Source: Pseudobdellovibrionaceae bacterium
Lineage (GTDB): Bacteria; Bdellovibrionota; Bdellovibrionia; Bdellovibrionales; UBA1609
NCBI GenBank assembly: GCA_020635075.1
Contig: JACKAM010000001.1
Coordinates: 1,488,001 to 1,552,000, forward strand
Direction: 5' to 3'
DNA length: 64,000 bases
In this document: piece after piece, positions 32,705-40,680 of the stretch
How the letters are laid out: every line of letters begins with the position of its first letter
How positions within the stretch are numbered: the stretch's first letter is position 1
Made by a program: the position numbers and the translations under genes
Notes under the pieces: generated by a model
The model's database searches: none
What the model saw: the letters and a program-made list of their open reading frames with translations, nothing else
Told to the model about the DNA's origin: nothing

Positions 32705-34353
32705 TTGGCCTTCTTCTTTTTGAAGGATTCGTCATCGGCGTTCACGCCCGACATGCTGACCACCTTGCGGTCGAGGCGTCCCACCTGATCCTCTTTAGTT
32801 CCCACCTGGGGTTTCGTCTTCCCTTTGTGACGGACCAGAATTCGATCCACTAAGGAAAGCATATCCCCACCTGACTGAGCCTTGCTTGGCAGAGCTCCGG
32901 GATCAATTTCGTCCTTCTTGTCTCCCCAATAGTCTTTGTTGCGAAATGGGGTTTTCCCTAGATCCCGCAAGCCCTTTTTACCGACCACTAGAGTCTGTAA
33001 ACCTTGGGCGATCTTGCGCAACTCTTCGCCTTGGACCTTGGCCTTTTCAGCTAGGGCCGACATGTTGCGGGCGGCCTGGTTGTTGTTCTGTGCCGTTCGG
33101 TCTAGCTCCGTCATGGACTTGGAGGTCTCCTCAACCCCCAACTCCTGTTCTTTCGTGGCATCACCAATTTGACGGATCTTTTCTGAGATCGAGAGAATTT
33201 GCTGGGAAATATTATTGAATGTCCCGAGCGCCTCCTCCGTCACCTCTTTGCCTTCTTTGACCTTTTTTTGCACATCATCAATCATGCCGTGAACCTGCTG
33301 ATGACTGTTGACCAGTAGACTCTCAATTTCCTTTGAAGCCTTACCTGACATCTGAGCCAAATTCCCGACTTCTTCGGCGACCACGGCAAATCCTCGCCCG
33401 TGCTGCCCGGCTCGCGCTGCCTCGATGGAGGCATTGAAAGACAGAAGCTGAGTTTTGAAGACAATGTCATTGATAATTTTGGTCTTGTTGCGAATCTCAC
33501 CAATGATCTCCACCAGACCCGCCAGTTGTTGGTTGGAACCCTCAATGGATTCCATGGAGCTGGCCATGTCCCCCATGATCCGGCTACCGTCCTGTGTGCG
33601 ATCTCTGACCGTTTCCGACATTCTTTGGCATTCGTTCACATGACCGGCCGTCTGGCTGATCATACTTTTCATTTCTGCCATTGCCGAGACGGATTCCTGA
33701 ACCGAAGAGGCCTGGGCGGCACTGGAAGAGGAGAGTTGTTCGGCCGATGATTTCAAGGTCAAACTCGTTTCCTCGTTGACTGTCGTCCCCTTTTCCAGCT
33801 GGTGGCGCATGCGATTGAGAGGCTGGACGATTCTTCTCACCAGCAGGAGAATCAAAATAGACATGAGGACCTGAATTCCAAGTACTACAGCAATGACAAC
33901 TGCAATAGACTGACGGGCCTCAAACAAGGCTCCGTTGTAGTTGTAGGCCAAGTCCATACGCCCAATAACTGTGCCCTCTTCATTGAACAGGTCTCTGGAA
34001 ATCTGCGCCCGATTGGGGACCTCGCCTTTTGGGGAGGATTCATAAAAAACGCTTCCCGTTGAATCCAAAAAGACAATTCCATCCACCACGTGATCTTGCA
34101 CCAGCTGAGTGGTCACTTTGGCCAGACTGATTTTGTCCTGGTTTTTGATCGCCACTGAGGCCAGAACTTCCAGGGCCGAGGCCACGGAATCGACTTTCAC
34201 GTCAGCGCCATTTTTGAGGACAATGGCTTGGTTGCGAACCTGAACGTAGCCGACAACAATCAGGAATATGGCAATAAACAGATTCACCGGGATGATGATA
34301 CGATTGCCAATGGAGCGATTTTTGGCCATGAGATGATCTGTGACTTTCATCAT
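32701..34353 (-). CDS. Methyl-accepting chemotaxis protein
   Basis: 550 aa. Two TM helices (about 18-38 and 152-175) flank a small periplasmic sensor of some 110 residues. A HAMP-like linker (RRIVQPLNRMRHQL) and a long coiled coil follow; the CheA/CheW contact tip is IVFKTQLLSFNASIEAARAGQHGRGF. The last 60 residues are a charged, disordered tail ending in Lys repeats, with no CheR-tethering pentapeptide. Operon neighbours supply CheW upstream and the CheR/CheB fusion downstream, so this is probably the cluster's dedicated receptor. Confidence 0.93.
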   Translation of the reverse strand: MMKVTDHLMAKNRSIGNRIIIPVNLFIAIFLIVVGYVQVRNQAIVLKNGADVKVDSVASALEVLASVAIKNQDKISLAKVTTQLVQDHVVDGIVFLDSTGSVFYESSPKGEVPNRAQISRDLFNEEGTVIGRMDLAYNYNGALFEARQSIAVVIAVVLGIQVLMSILILLLVRRIVQPLNRMRHQLEKGTTVNEETSLTLKSSAEQLSSSSAAQASSVQESVSAMAEMKSMISQTAGHVNECQRMSETVRDRTQDGSRIMGDMASSMESIEGSNQQLAGLVEIIGEIRNKTKIINDIVFKTQLLSFNASIEAARAGQHGRGFAVVAEEVGNLAQMSGKASKEIESLLVNSHQQVHGMIDDVQKKVKEGKEVTEEALGTFNNISQQILSISEKIRQIGDATKEQELGVEETSKSMTELDRTAQNNNQAARNMSALAEKAKVQGEELRKIAQGLQTLVVGKKGLRDLGKTPFRNKDYWGDKKDEIDPGALPSKAQSGGDMLSLVDRILVRHKGKTKPQVGTKEDQVGRLDRKVVSMSGVNADDESFKKKKAK

Positions 34354-34361
34354 TCCCCCTA

Positions 34362-34835
34362 CTAGCCGACCATGTCCGAGACTTGGTCGAGCTGTTCATC
34401 GGTCAACAATTGAGAGAAGTCGAGCAAAGTGATCAGACGATCATTGAGATTGCCCACGCCAATGAGATATTTTTGTTCAATCTTGGATTCCACATTGGGC
34501 TCCCGGTCGATGGCGGCCCCTGGAATACTGGCCACTGACTGAACCGAGTCTACTGTAGCAGCCAGGGTGCCTCTCTGAGTTTGAAAGATCAATTGGCACT
34601 TGGTATCGTCAGGGTCGATGCCCAATTTGCGCCTCAGGTCCATTACGCCAATGATTTCACCACGGAGATTAATGACTCCGTCAAAGTAATCCACCATATT
34701 GGGAACGGGCTTTGCCTCACGGAATTCAATCACCTCTTTCACTCCCAACAGGGGCACCCCATAGAGTTCCTTGCCGAGGTAAAAGAGCAGAAACTTGTCC
34801 TTATCCGCTTCTTCATCTAACTGATAACTGGTCAT
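34362..34835 (-). CDS. cheW: Chemotaxis coupling protein CheW
   Basis: 157 aa from the ATG at 34835, which overlaps the cheA stop (ATGA). CheW SH3-like fold: DKFLLFYLGKELYGVPLLGV, VKEVIEF, MVDYFDGVINLRGEIIGVMD and TLLDFSQLL. Couples the receptor to CheA. The frame extends further upstream but only into cheA. Confidence 0.93.
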   Translation of the reverse strand: MTSYQLDEEADKDKFLLFYLGKELYGVPLLGVKEVIEFREAKPVPNMVDYFDGVINLRGEIIGVMDLRRKLGIDPDDTKCQLIFQTQRGTLAATVDSVQSVASIPGAAIDREPNVESKIEQKYLIGVGNLNDRLITLLDFSQLLTDEQLDQVSDMVG

Positions 34836-36622
34836 GCTGGCCTTACCTTTGATGACATTTTTTTGGCAATACTGGGTAAACTGACAATCATACTGGGTTC
34901 GCCATTGGACAGAATCGTCGCCCCACCCACACCGGGTATCTTTGCCAGGTGATCGGCCAGAGGCCGGACAAACACTTGCTGTTGCTGTTTGACTGATTCG
35001 ACCCAAAAGGCAAACTTGCCCACCTCGTTCTCGTAGATCAGGGCGGGAAACTTTTCCCACTTCAACTCGTCTTCCTGGTTTCGGGCCTGGATCGTGCTGG
35101 GAAGGTAGCGCCTTAAGGGATTTAGTGGCACGACCTTGCCTCTGATATTGATCATCTTTTGGGTTTTTCCCGTACTCTCGATGGTGTAGTCGGATAAGTC
35201 AATGACCTCTGACAAGTCCTTTGTTGGGATGGCGTAGTCAAGTCCACCAATTTCGATCACCAGAGCGTCCATAATGCTGAGATTGATGGGAAGATTCATG
35301 CGAATGGTGGTGCCAATGTCCACTTCAGACTCAATGGCGATTTCCCCACCCAAGGAGTCGACGGCCGTTTTAACGATGTCCATGCCAATGCCCCGGCCGG
35401 AAATGTCGGTCACCTGTTCAGCGGTGGAAAAACCGGGCAAAAAGATGAGCTCCATCTTTTCATGGTCGGTAAGATAAGTGTCGGCATCGATCAATCCCTT
35501 GGCTACCGCCTTCGTCATAACAGCCTCAGGATTAATTCCTTTGCCGTCATCACTAATGGAAATCGTCACCCCACCGGCCTCGTTGACCGCTTGAATGCGA
35601 AGAAGAGCCTGGTTGGGTTTGCCCTTGGACTCCCGACCTCCTACATCTTCAATTCCATGATCGACGGCATTGCGGATGCAATGAACCAAAGGCTCTGAGA
35701 CCCTCTCGATCACTGTTCGATCCAAGGCCACCTCATCGCCCACAACTTCAATTTCCACTTCCTTGTCCTGCTGGCGGGCCACATCCCAGGCCGTACGGCG
35801 CAGCTTTTGAAACAGCCCGCCAAGGGTTTGCATCCTCAGATCCAGGGCTGCCGACTGAAGGGCCTTGGCAATCTTGTTGGTGGCCCCTAGGGCGTTTTCA
35901 AAGACTTCTGTGTTCATTTGTCCCTTATTCACACTCTGATTCACAATCGACTGATTGAGGGACAATTCACCGATCAACTGAATCAACTCGTCCAGTTTTT
36001 GCGCGGAGACTCTGATTGTAGAATCCCCTTTGCCTTCACCCGAGTCAGCTGCACCGGGCTTTCCACCCCCAGTTCGGCCCGAGCCACCTCCATGACCCAT
36101 GCGGGGGTCGGCTCCAGATGCCAACATCTCTTTAAGATGATCCTCCAGCTCTGGAGAGGAGGAACTCTCTTCAGTAGGCGTTCCCTCAGTTGGAGATTCA
36201 GCTCCCTTGCTGTCCTCAGTCGATACTTTCACAACAGAAGCCGACTTTGACTGGTCAATAAAGATTTCCAGCCGGTTTTTGGGCTCGGCTAATGCGGGAA
36301 CAAAGGCCATGTCCTTGTTGAGTTGATTCAACCAGTCCTTAAGCAAAGTTTCCAAGTCGAGGAGGAAGGCCACCAAATTGGGATCAACACTCAGTTCCTG
36401 ATTCACCACCAGACGTAGGAGGTCTTCTGTGCGATGACAGAAGCGAATCAGCTCTTCCAAACCAAAAATTTGCGCGCCACCTTTGAGATTGTGGGCAATG
36501 CGATAGAGAAGCTTGGCACTTTCCTCGTTGAAACCACGTCCCAACTCCAAGCAGGCTTCTTCCCACTTTTCCAGGTTCTCTAAACCTTCAACGACATACT
36601 GACCGATGAGATCATCAAACAT
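34832..36622 (-). CDS. cheA: Chemotaxis histidine kinase CheA, no P2 domain
   Basis: 596 aa. P1 (HPt) at about 1-105 with phospho-His in YRIAHNLKGGAQIFGL. Then a low-complexity Ser/Glu/Gly linker (110-200) where a P2 domain would be. P3 dimerisation (DELIQLIGELSLNQS), P4 kinase with the N-box HCIRNAVDHGIED and G-boxes DDGKGIN and GRGIGMDIV, P5 CheW-like at the end. Phosphorylates CheY. Starts 151 bases after cheX; an AT-rich hairpin (tttctat/atagaaa near 36670) lies in that gap. Confidence 0.95.
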   Translation of the reverse strand: MFDDLIGQYVVEGLENLEKWEEACLELGRGFNEESAKLLYRIAHNLKGGAQIFGLEELIRFCHRTEDLLRLVVNQELSVDPNLVAFLLDLETLLKDWLNQLNKDMAFVPALAEPKNRLEIFIDQSKSASVVKVSTEDSKGAESPTEGTPTEESSSSPELEDHLKEMLASGADPRMGHGGGSGRTGGGKPGAADSGEGKGDSTIRVSAQKLDELIQLIGELSLNQSIVNQSVNKGQMNTEVFENALGATNKIAKALQSAALDLRMQTLGGLFQKLRRTAWDVARQQDKEVEIEVVGDEVALDRTVIERVSEPLVHCIRNAVDHGIEDVGGRESKGKPNQALLRIQAVNEAGGVTISISDDGKGINPEAVMTKAVAKGLIDADTYLTDHEKMELIFLPGFSTAEQVTDISGRGIGMDIVKTAVDSLGGEIAIESEVDIGTTIRMNLPINLSIMDALVIEIGGLDYAIPTKDLSEVIDLSDYTIESTGKTQKMINIRGKVVPLNPLRRYLPSTIQARNQEDELKWEKFPALIYENEVGKFAFWVESVKQQQQVFVRPLADHLAKIPGVGGATILSNGEPSMIVSLPSIAKKMSSKVRPA

Positions 36623-36773
36623 AGGCCGATTGATTCCTAATGAGTAATAAGGGCATTCCTTTCTATATAATAGAAAATTCTGCGGAATCAGGTCAGACCA
36701 GGCTCGAAAGTCCTCGCAATTCTAACGATTTGTCCTGTTGATTAATTGACGGCTCCCAGCCCTAGGGGTGGAA

Positions 36774-37274
36774 TCAGGAGCGGATGGTAATGGAGACCTC
36801 AAACTTCTCTTCGCCCAACTGAAAGGGCAGGACAAGAGTCTGGCCCACCTGGACCTTAAAAATCTGGTGGTTCTCACCCACAACAATGTCAGGAATGGCC
36901 ATTTTGAAGTCATAGCCCAGCTCATTAAGACCACGCTTCACCATCGAGTAAATGACGTTAGTCAGCTCGCCCACTCCCTCTTTAACGGTCTGATCCACTT
37001 CTTCGAAGTCGCGCCCGTAAATATCGCGAAGGATGTTGAAGATGGTCTGCTTGGGAAAAGACACCGTCAGTGTGCCTTCCATTTCCTGTTGAACCATGCC
37101 CACTGTACCAGACACATCCCCCTGATCCACATGGTCGCGCTCAAAGCGATGCTCGCCGGTTTTGGCTTCCAGATTGAACATACTTAGAAACACATCGCGA
37201 ACATTGCTTTCCACAATGTCAGCGACCTGATCGGTCAGTTCAAAATTGGTTGTGGCCTTCTTAGCAGCACCCAT
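36774..37274 (-). CDS. cheX: CheX-like CheY-P phosphatase
   Basis: 166 aa, CheC/CheX fold. The single phosphatase motif ExxN is in EGVGELTNVIYSMVKRGL (about 108-125), followed by MAIPDIVVGENHQI. Having one motif rather than two marks it as CheX rather than CheC. It would dephosphorylate CheY encoded 15 bases upstream. No CheZ, CheC or CheD gene is seen. Confidence 0.85.
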   Translation of the reverse strand: MGAAKKATTNFELTDQVADIVESNVRDVFLSMFNLEAKTGEHRFERDHVDQGDVSGTVGMVQQEMEGTLTVSFPKQTIFNILRDIYGRDFEEVDQTVKEGVGELTNVIYSMVKRGLNELGYDFKMAIPDIVVGENHQIFKVQVGQTLVLPFQLGEEKFEVSITIRS

Positions 37275-37288
37275 AAACGCTCATCACC

Positions 37289-37702
37289 TCAGGCCGATTG
37301 GGCTGAACCCGATCGAAGGCCTTCGAGTTTTTCCTTTAGCTTGTCGATGGAAATTGGTTTGCAAATGTAATCATTGGCGCCAGCCTTTAAAGCGGCCTGC
37401 ACCTTTTCCCGATCCGACTCACTGGTCACCATCACCACTGATACGCTATCTAGCTTGGAATTAGATCGCCATTTCACAAGAAGATCGTAGCCCGTTCCTC
37501 CTGGGAGGTTCCAATCCAGAAAAACGATGGAGAAGGGACGTTTGGCCTCAGTTGCTTCCATCATCAGCTGATCGGCAACGGAGATGTCAGCCGCCTCGGC
37601 AAAATTGGAAAAGCCGATGGCACCGAGGGCCCGTTTGAGCATGGTGCGCATGAGTTCAAAGTCGTCGACGATCAAGATTTTCGCTTGAGGGTCCAACCCC
37701 AT
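37289..37702 (-). CDS. cheY: Chemotaxis response regulator CheY
   Basis: 137 aa from the ATG at 37702 (gggag 8 bases upstream); the frame runs on upstream into non-coding sequence. Single receiver domain: ILIVDDFE acid pair, phospho-acceptor Asp in FLDWNLPGGTG, Thr/Ser switch in VMVTSES, Lys in ICKPI. No output domain. First gene of the chemotaxis operon. Confidence 0.94.
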   Translation of the reverse strand: MGLDPQAKILIVDDFELMRTMLKRALGAIGFSNFAEAADISVADQLMMEATEAKRPFSIVFLDWNLPGGTGYDLLVKWRSNSKLDSVSVVMVTSESDREKVQAALKAGANDYICKPISIDKLKEKLEGLRSGSAQSA

Positions 37703-37749
37703 ACCTATTTCTCCCTGTCTTTTTTTGGGCAGAAAAAACCAACATAAAA

Positions 37750-37777
37750 TAATCGGAGATTCAGCCCCCCCACTTGA
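37750..37777 (-). promoter_or_regulatory. Possible sigma-28-like promoter of the chemotaxis operon
   Basis: Minus strand: TCAA (37777-37774), 17 bases, CCGATTA (37756-37750), close to the flagellar sigma TAAA...CCGATAA pattern with a 16-base gap. It lies about 48 bases before the cheY start. Weak evidence on its own. Confidence 0.35.
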
Positions 37778-37884
37778 CCAAATTTGCCATTCAGATTGCC
37801 TATTTAAATCCACACGATTTATTTTCTTTGGCCCGTCCCCCTTTGATCCATTGCCACCCCGCGCCCCCCGTCCCATTTAGGTAC

Positions 37885-37919
37885 AGATATCTGATATCCG
37901 ATATCCGATATCAGATATC
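37885..37919. repeat. Heptamer GATATC array
   Basis: Five tandem 7-base units, each one variable base plus gatatc (a, t, c, c, a). Because each unit is itself palindromic the tract can fold in many registers. In the space between cheY and the family 2 repeats. Confidence 0.85.
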
Positions 37920-37930
37920 CGAGGTGGGTC

Positions 37931-38087
37931 TAGATGCAAGGCGGGGATGGTTTTTTCGACCGCAGGCAGTCAGTTGAGCGACCGAAGGGAGTAGGCTCAA
38001 CTGACCGGGTCAAAGACCCGCAAGGGTACGTCGGAGGAAGAAAAAATCATCTCCAACGCCGCAGATGATCCCTTTTCACCAACCTCA
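37931..38087 (+). repeat. Structured intergenic repeat, family 2 copy 1
   Basis: Starts tagatgcaaggcg and ends in a 37-base stretch (38051-38087) identical to 38286-38322. Arms at 37943-37957 and 38040-38054 pair over 15 bases with two G-T pairs. Inside are a perfect 11-bp stem (37969-37979 / 37995-38005) and a perfect 6-bp hairpin (38006-38020), then gggtacgtcgg. No coding potential. Confidence 0.8.
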
Positions 38088-38110
38088 TCAGCATCCGGGT
38101 CAAAAGAGTC

Positions 38111-38214
38111 CAGATGCAAGGCGAGTGGCTCTCCTCACCGAAGGCTGGTCAAAAAGGCCTGAATCCAAGGCGAACGGACTTAGCTTCCAGCCTTTGAGGT
38201 TGGTCAAAAGGGAT
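38111..38214 (+). repeat. Degenerate family 2 fragments
   Basis: Begins cagatgcaaggcga (38111) and repeats as gaatccaaggcgaac (38161); ggttggtcaaaaggg resembles the segment after copy 1. Looks like decayed partial copies between the two full ones. Confidence 0.6.
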
Positions 38215-38322
38215 TAGATGCAAGGCGGAGGTTCCTTTTCGAATGAAGGCGTACTTGAAGGGTACGTTGGAATGAGAAAAGGGACCTCCAACGCCGCAGA
38301 TGATCCCTTTTCACCAACCTCA
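38215..38322 (+). repeat. Structured intergenic repeat, family 2 copy 2
   Basis: 108 bases, tagatgcaaggcg at the left and the shared 37 bases at the right. Arms 38227-38240 and 38276-38289 pair over 14 bases with one G-T pair but differ in sequence from copy 1. Loop carries ggcgtacttgaagggtacg. Its last three bases are the hypE stop codon. Confidence 0.8.
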
Positions 38323-39336
38323 ACAAATGCGAGGGAGGGATTCATAAAGGAGGGAACTAACTCTCCTCTCCCCCCCCCACTGCCCCCTCATCCTCACCTC
38401 AGGTCCCACCTCTGCATGAGTGGCCACCACTTCACCGATGGTGGCGGCCATTTGGTGACCAGGCAGACAATGAAGAAGCTCAAGGACTTTCTTTTCTTGT
38501 TGAGGAGCAACAGCGATCAACATGGTTCCCTCGCACGCCAAGTATATCGGCTCAATGCCGAGGACTTCACAAGCGCCCTGGGTGGGGTCTAAAAGCGGCA
38601 ATTGACCTTCTTCAATTACAAAAGAGTGGCCCGAAGAATGGGCTAACTCATGCAGAGCCGTGGCCAGTCCACCGCGGGTGAGGTCGCGTAGACAAAGAAG
38701 ATCCACATTGATTTCTTGTAAAGCTTTGACGATTGGCCAAAGGGGGGCACAGTCAGAAACCAGATCCGATGAGAACTCCATTCCTTCCCTGGACATCATA
38801 ATGACCAGGCCGTGGCGAGCCAGATCGCCACTGACAATGATTTTGTTTCCCGGCCTAATTCGATCTGGACCGGGAGTGACAGGGGTCATGAGTTGACCAA
38901 TGCCGGTGGTGTTGATGAAAAGCCCATCACCTTTGCCCTTTTCCACCACTTTGATATCTCCTGCGGCAATTTTGAGTCCCAAAGATCGAGCGGTTTCCCC
39001 CATGCTGGTAAGGATCTTTTGAAAATCTTCAATCGGAAATCCTTCTTCAAGAATAAAACCCACCGTTAGGTAAAGAGGTTGGGCTCCGCTCATGGCCAAA
39101 TCATTGGTGGTTCCGCAAATGGCCAAGTGGCCAATATTGCCGCCGGGAAAAAACAAGGGGTTGACTACGTAAGAGTCAGTGCTAATGGCCAAAGCCTCTG
39201 GCGCCCAGGAAAGGACCTGACTGTCACGATCCGAAGACATGACCACTTCCTGCCAAGCAGGAAAGACCACCTGATGTAAAAGGTCCTGTTGGAGTTTTCC
39301 GCCATTGCCGTGAGCGAGAAGAATTCGCTTTTCCAT
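38320..39336 (-). CDS. hypE: Hydrogenase maturation protein HypE
   Basis: 338 aa. PurM-like ATPase: LAHGNGGKLQQDLL, STDSYVVNPLFFPGG, GTTNDLAMSGAQP, LRDLTRGGLATAL. The chain ends in PRIC, whose terminal Cys carries the carbamoyl group that HypE dehydrates to thiocyanate for the cyanide ligands of the active-site iron. ATG overlaps the hypD stop (TAATG). Last gene of the hydrogenase operon; a structured repeat begins at its stop codon. Confidence 0.96.
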   Translation of the reverse strand: MEKRILLAHGNGGKLQQDLLHQVVFPAWQEVVMSSDRDSQVLSWAPEALAISTDSYVVNPLFFPGGNIGHLAICGTTNDLAMSGAQPLYLTVGFILEEGFPIEDFQKILTSMGETARSLGLKIAAGDIKVVEKGKGDGLFINTTGIGQLMTPVTPGPDRIRPGNKIIVSGDLARHGLVIMMSREGMEFSSDLVSDCAPLWPIVKALQEINVDLLCLRDLTRGGLATALHELAHSSGHSFVIEEGQLPLLDPTQGACEVLGIEPIYLACEGTMLIAVAPQQEKKVLELLHCLPGHQMAATIGEVVATHAEVGPEVRMRGQWGGERRVSSLLYESLPRIC

Positions 39337-40457
39337 TAAACTCTCTTTTCTGGGTGAGAAGAACTCTGGTTGTCCACGCGATACTTGAAGTAGGCGGCGC
39401 AAGCCCCTTCGGATGAGACCATGGGAGCACCCATGGGATGGTCGGGGCGACAGTCCTTGCCAAAGTGGGAGCAGTCTTGGGGTCGTTTGATCCCCATCAT
39501 AATGTCACCGGCCAGACAAGAAGTGCTCTCTTGCTGATGAACGCGAATTCCAAATTTAGCCCACGCATCATACTGAGAGTACTCGGATCTTAGACCCAAA
39601 CCACTGCCCTCATATTCACCAAGTCCTCGCCAACTTTGGCGGATCGAATGAAAAACTTTTTCGATGGCTTGGCGGGCGACAAGGTTACCTGAATCCACCA
39701 CACTTCGAGTGTACTGATTTTGCAACTTGGCTGTTTCACTTTCTAACTGCTCTACGACCATGCGAATCCCCTGCATGAGATCCAAAGGCTCAAATCCAGT
39801 GATAACAATGGGAACGTGAAACTCGTCAACAATGGGGCGATACTCTTCAGCACCCATAATGGTGCATACGTGGCCTGCGGCTAAAAAACCATCGACCTGG
39901 GTTTTGGGATTGCTCAAGATCAATCGCAAAGCGGGAGGCACGAGGTAATGAGAAACTAACAGAGAGAAGTTTTTGATTCCCAGGGTTTCAGCCTGAAGCA
40001 CGGCAAGAGCATGGGCGGGAGCCGTGGTTTCAAATCCCACGGCCAAAAACACCACTTCGCGAGTGGGATTTTGTTTGGCGATGGATAAGCAGTCGAGTGG
40101 GCTGTAGACCACTCTCACATCACCACCCCGGGCCCGGCAGTCGAAAAGATTACCACGACTTCCAGGAACTTTCAGCATGTCGCCAAAGGAGCATAAGATT
40201 GCCTTCTTGTTCTCCGCCAAATCAATGGCACTGTCCAAAACCTCTACTGGGGTCACACAGACAGGGCAACCTGGGCCGTGAACAAGTTTGATTTTTTCCG
40301 GCAGAAGATCCATCAGACCGTAGCGCAAAAGAGCGTGAGTTTGCCCGCCGCACACCTCCATGATCCTCCATGTCTGGTGGGTGATCTCATGAATGTGCCG
40401 CGCTTCTTTCTCCACTAATTCCCGGTCGCGAAACTCAGTCGTGTATTTCACCTTCAT
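39336..40457 (-). CDS. hypD: Hydrogenase maturation protein HypD
   Basis: 373 aa from the ATG at 40457, the usual family length; it overlaps hypC by 23 bases. Motifs: MEVCGGQTHALLRYG, HGPGCPVCVTP, and the C-terminal cysteine set around CLAGDIMMGIKRPQDCSHFGKDC that ligates a [4Fe-4S] cluster. With HypC it holds the Fe(CN)2CO unit during assembly. Confidence 0.96.
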   Translation of the reverse strand: MKVKYTTEFRDRELVEKEARHIHEITHQTWRIMEVCGGQTHALLRYGLMDLLPEKIKLVHGPGCPVCVTPVEVLDSAIDLAENKKAILCSFGDMLKVPGSRGNLFDCRARGGDVRVVYSPLDCLSIAKQNPTREVVFLAVGFETTAPAHALAVLQAETLGIKNFSLLVSHYLVPPALRLILSNPKTQVDGFLAAGHVCTIMGAEEYRPIVDEFHVPIVITGFEPLDLMQGIRMVVEQLESETAKLQNQYTRSVVDSGNLVARQAIEKVFHSIRQSWRGLGEYEGSGLGLRSEYSQYDAWAKFGIRVHQQESTSCLAGDIMMGIKRPQDCSHFGKDCRPDHPMGAPMVSSEGACAAYFKYRVDNQSSSHPEKRV

Positions 40458-40680
40458 CCCCTTCCAGCTCTCGATAGGCGGCCAAAACTCTTTCAGCTTC
40501 GGCTTCATTTAGTACAGAAATGGCCACCCCTACATGGACCACCACATGATCTCCCACCTGGGCTTCGGGTACATAGGTCAAAGCCACATCCTTAACTATT
40601 CCGGAAAAACTGACTTTACCTTTACGCAACAGGCCTTCGCCCTCAATAGACTCGACTCTTCCGGGCACACCTAAACACAT
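40435..40680 (-). CDS. hypC: Hydrogenase maturation chaperone HypC
   Basis: 81 aa. Begins MCLGVPGRV, with the essential Cys2; then a small OB-like fold with VGDHVVVHVGVAISVLNEAEA. Start at 40680 overlaps the hypF end by 10 bases. The C-terminus is acidic. Confidence 0.95.
   Translation of the reverse strand: MCLGVPGRVESIEGEGLLRKGKVSFSGIVKDVALTYVPEAQVGDHVVVHVGVAISVLNEAEAERVLAAYRELEGDEGEIHD

Noticed and set aside
37885..37919. CRISPR-like or phase-variable repeat array
   Set aside because: Units are 7 bases with no spacers, so it is not CRISPR; phase variation remains only a possibility.
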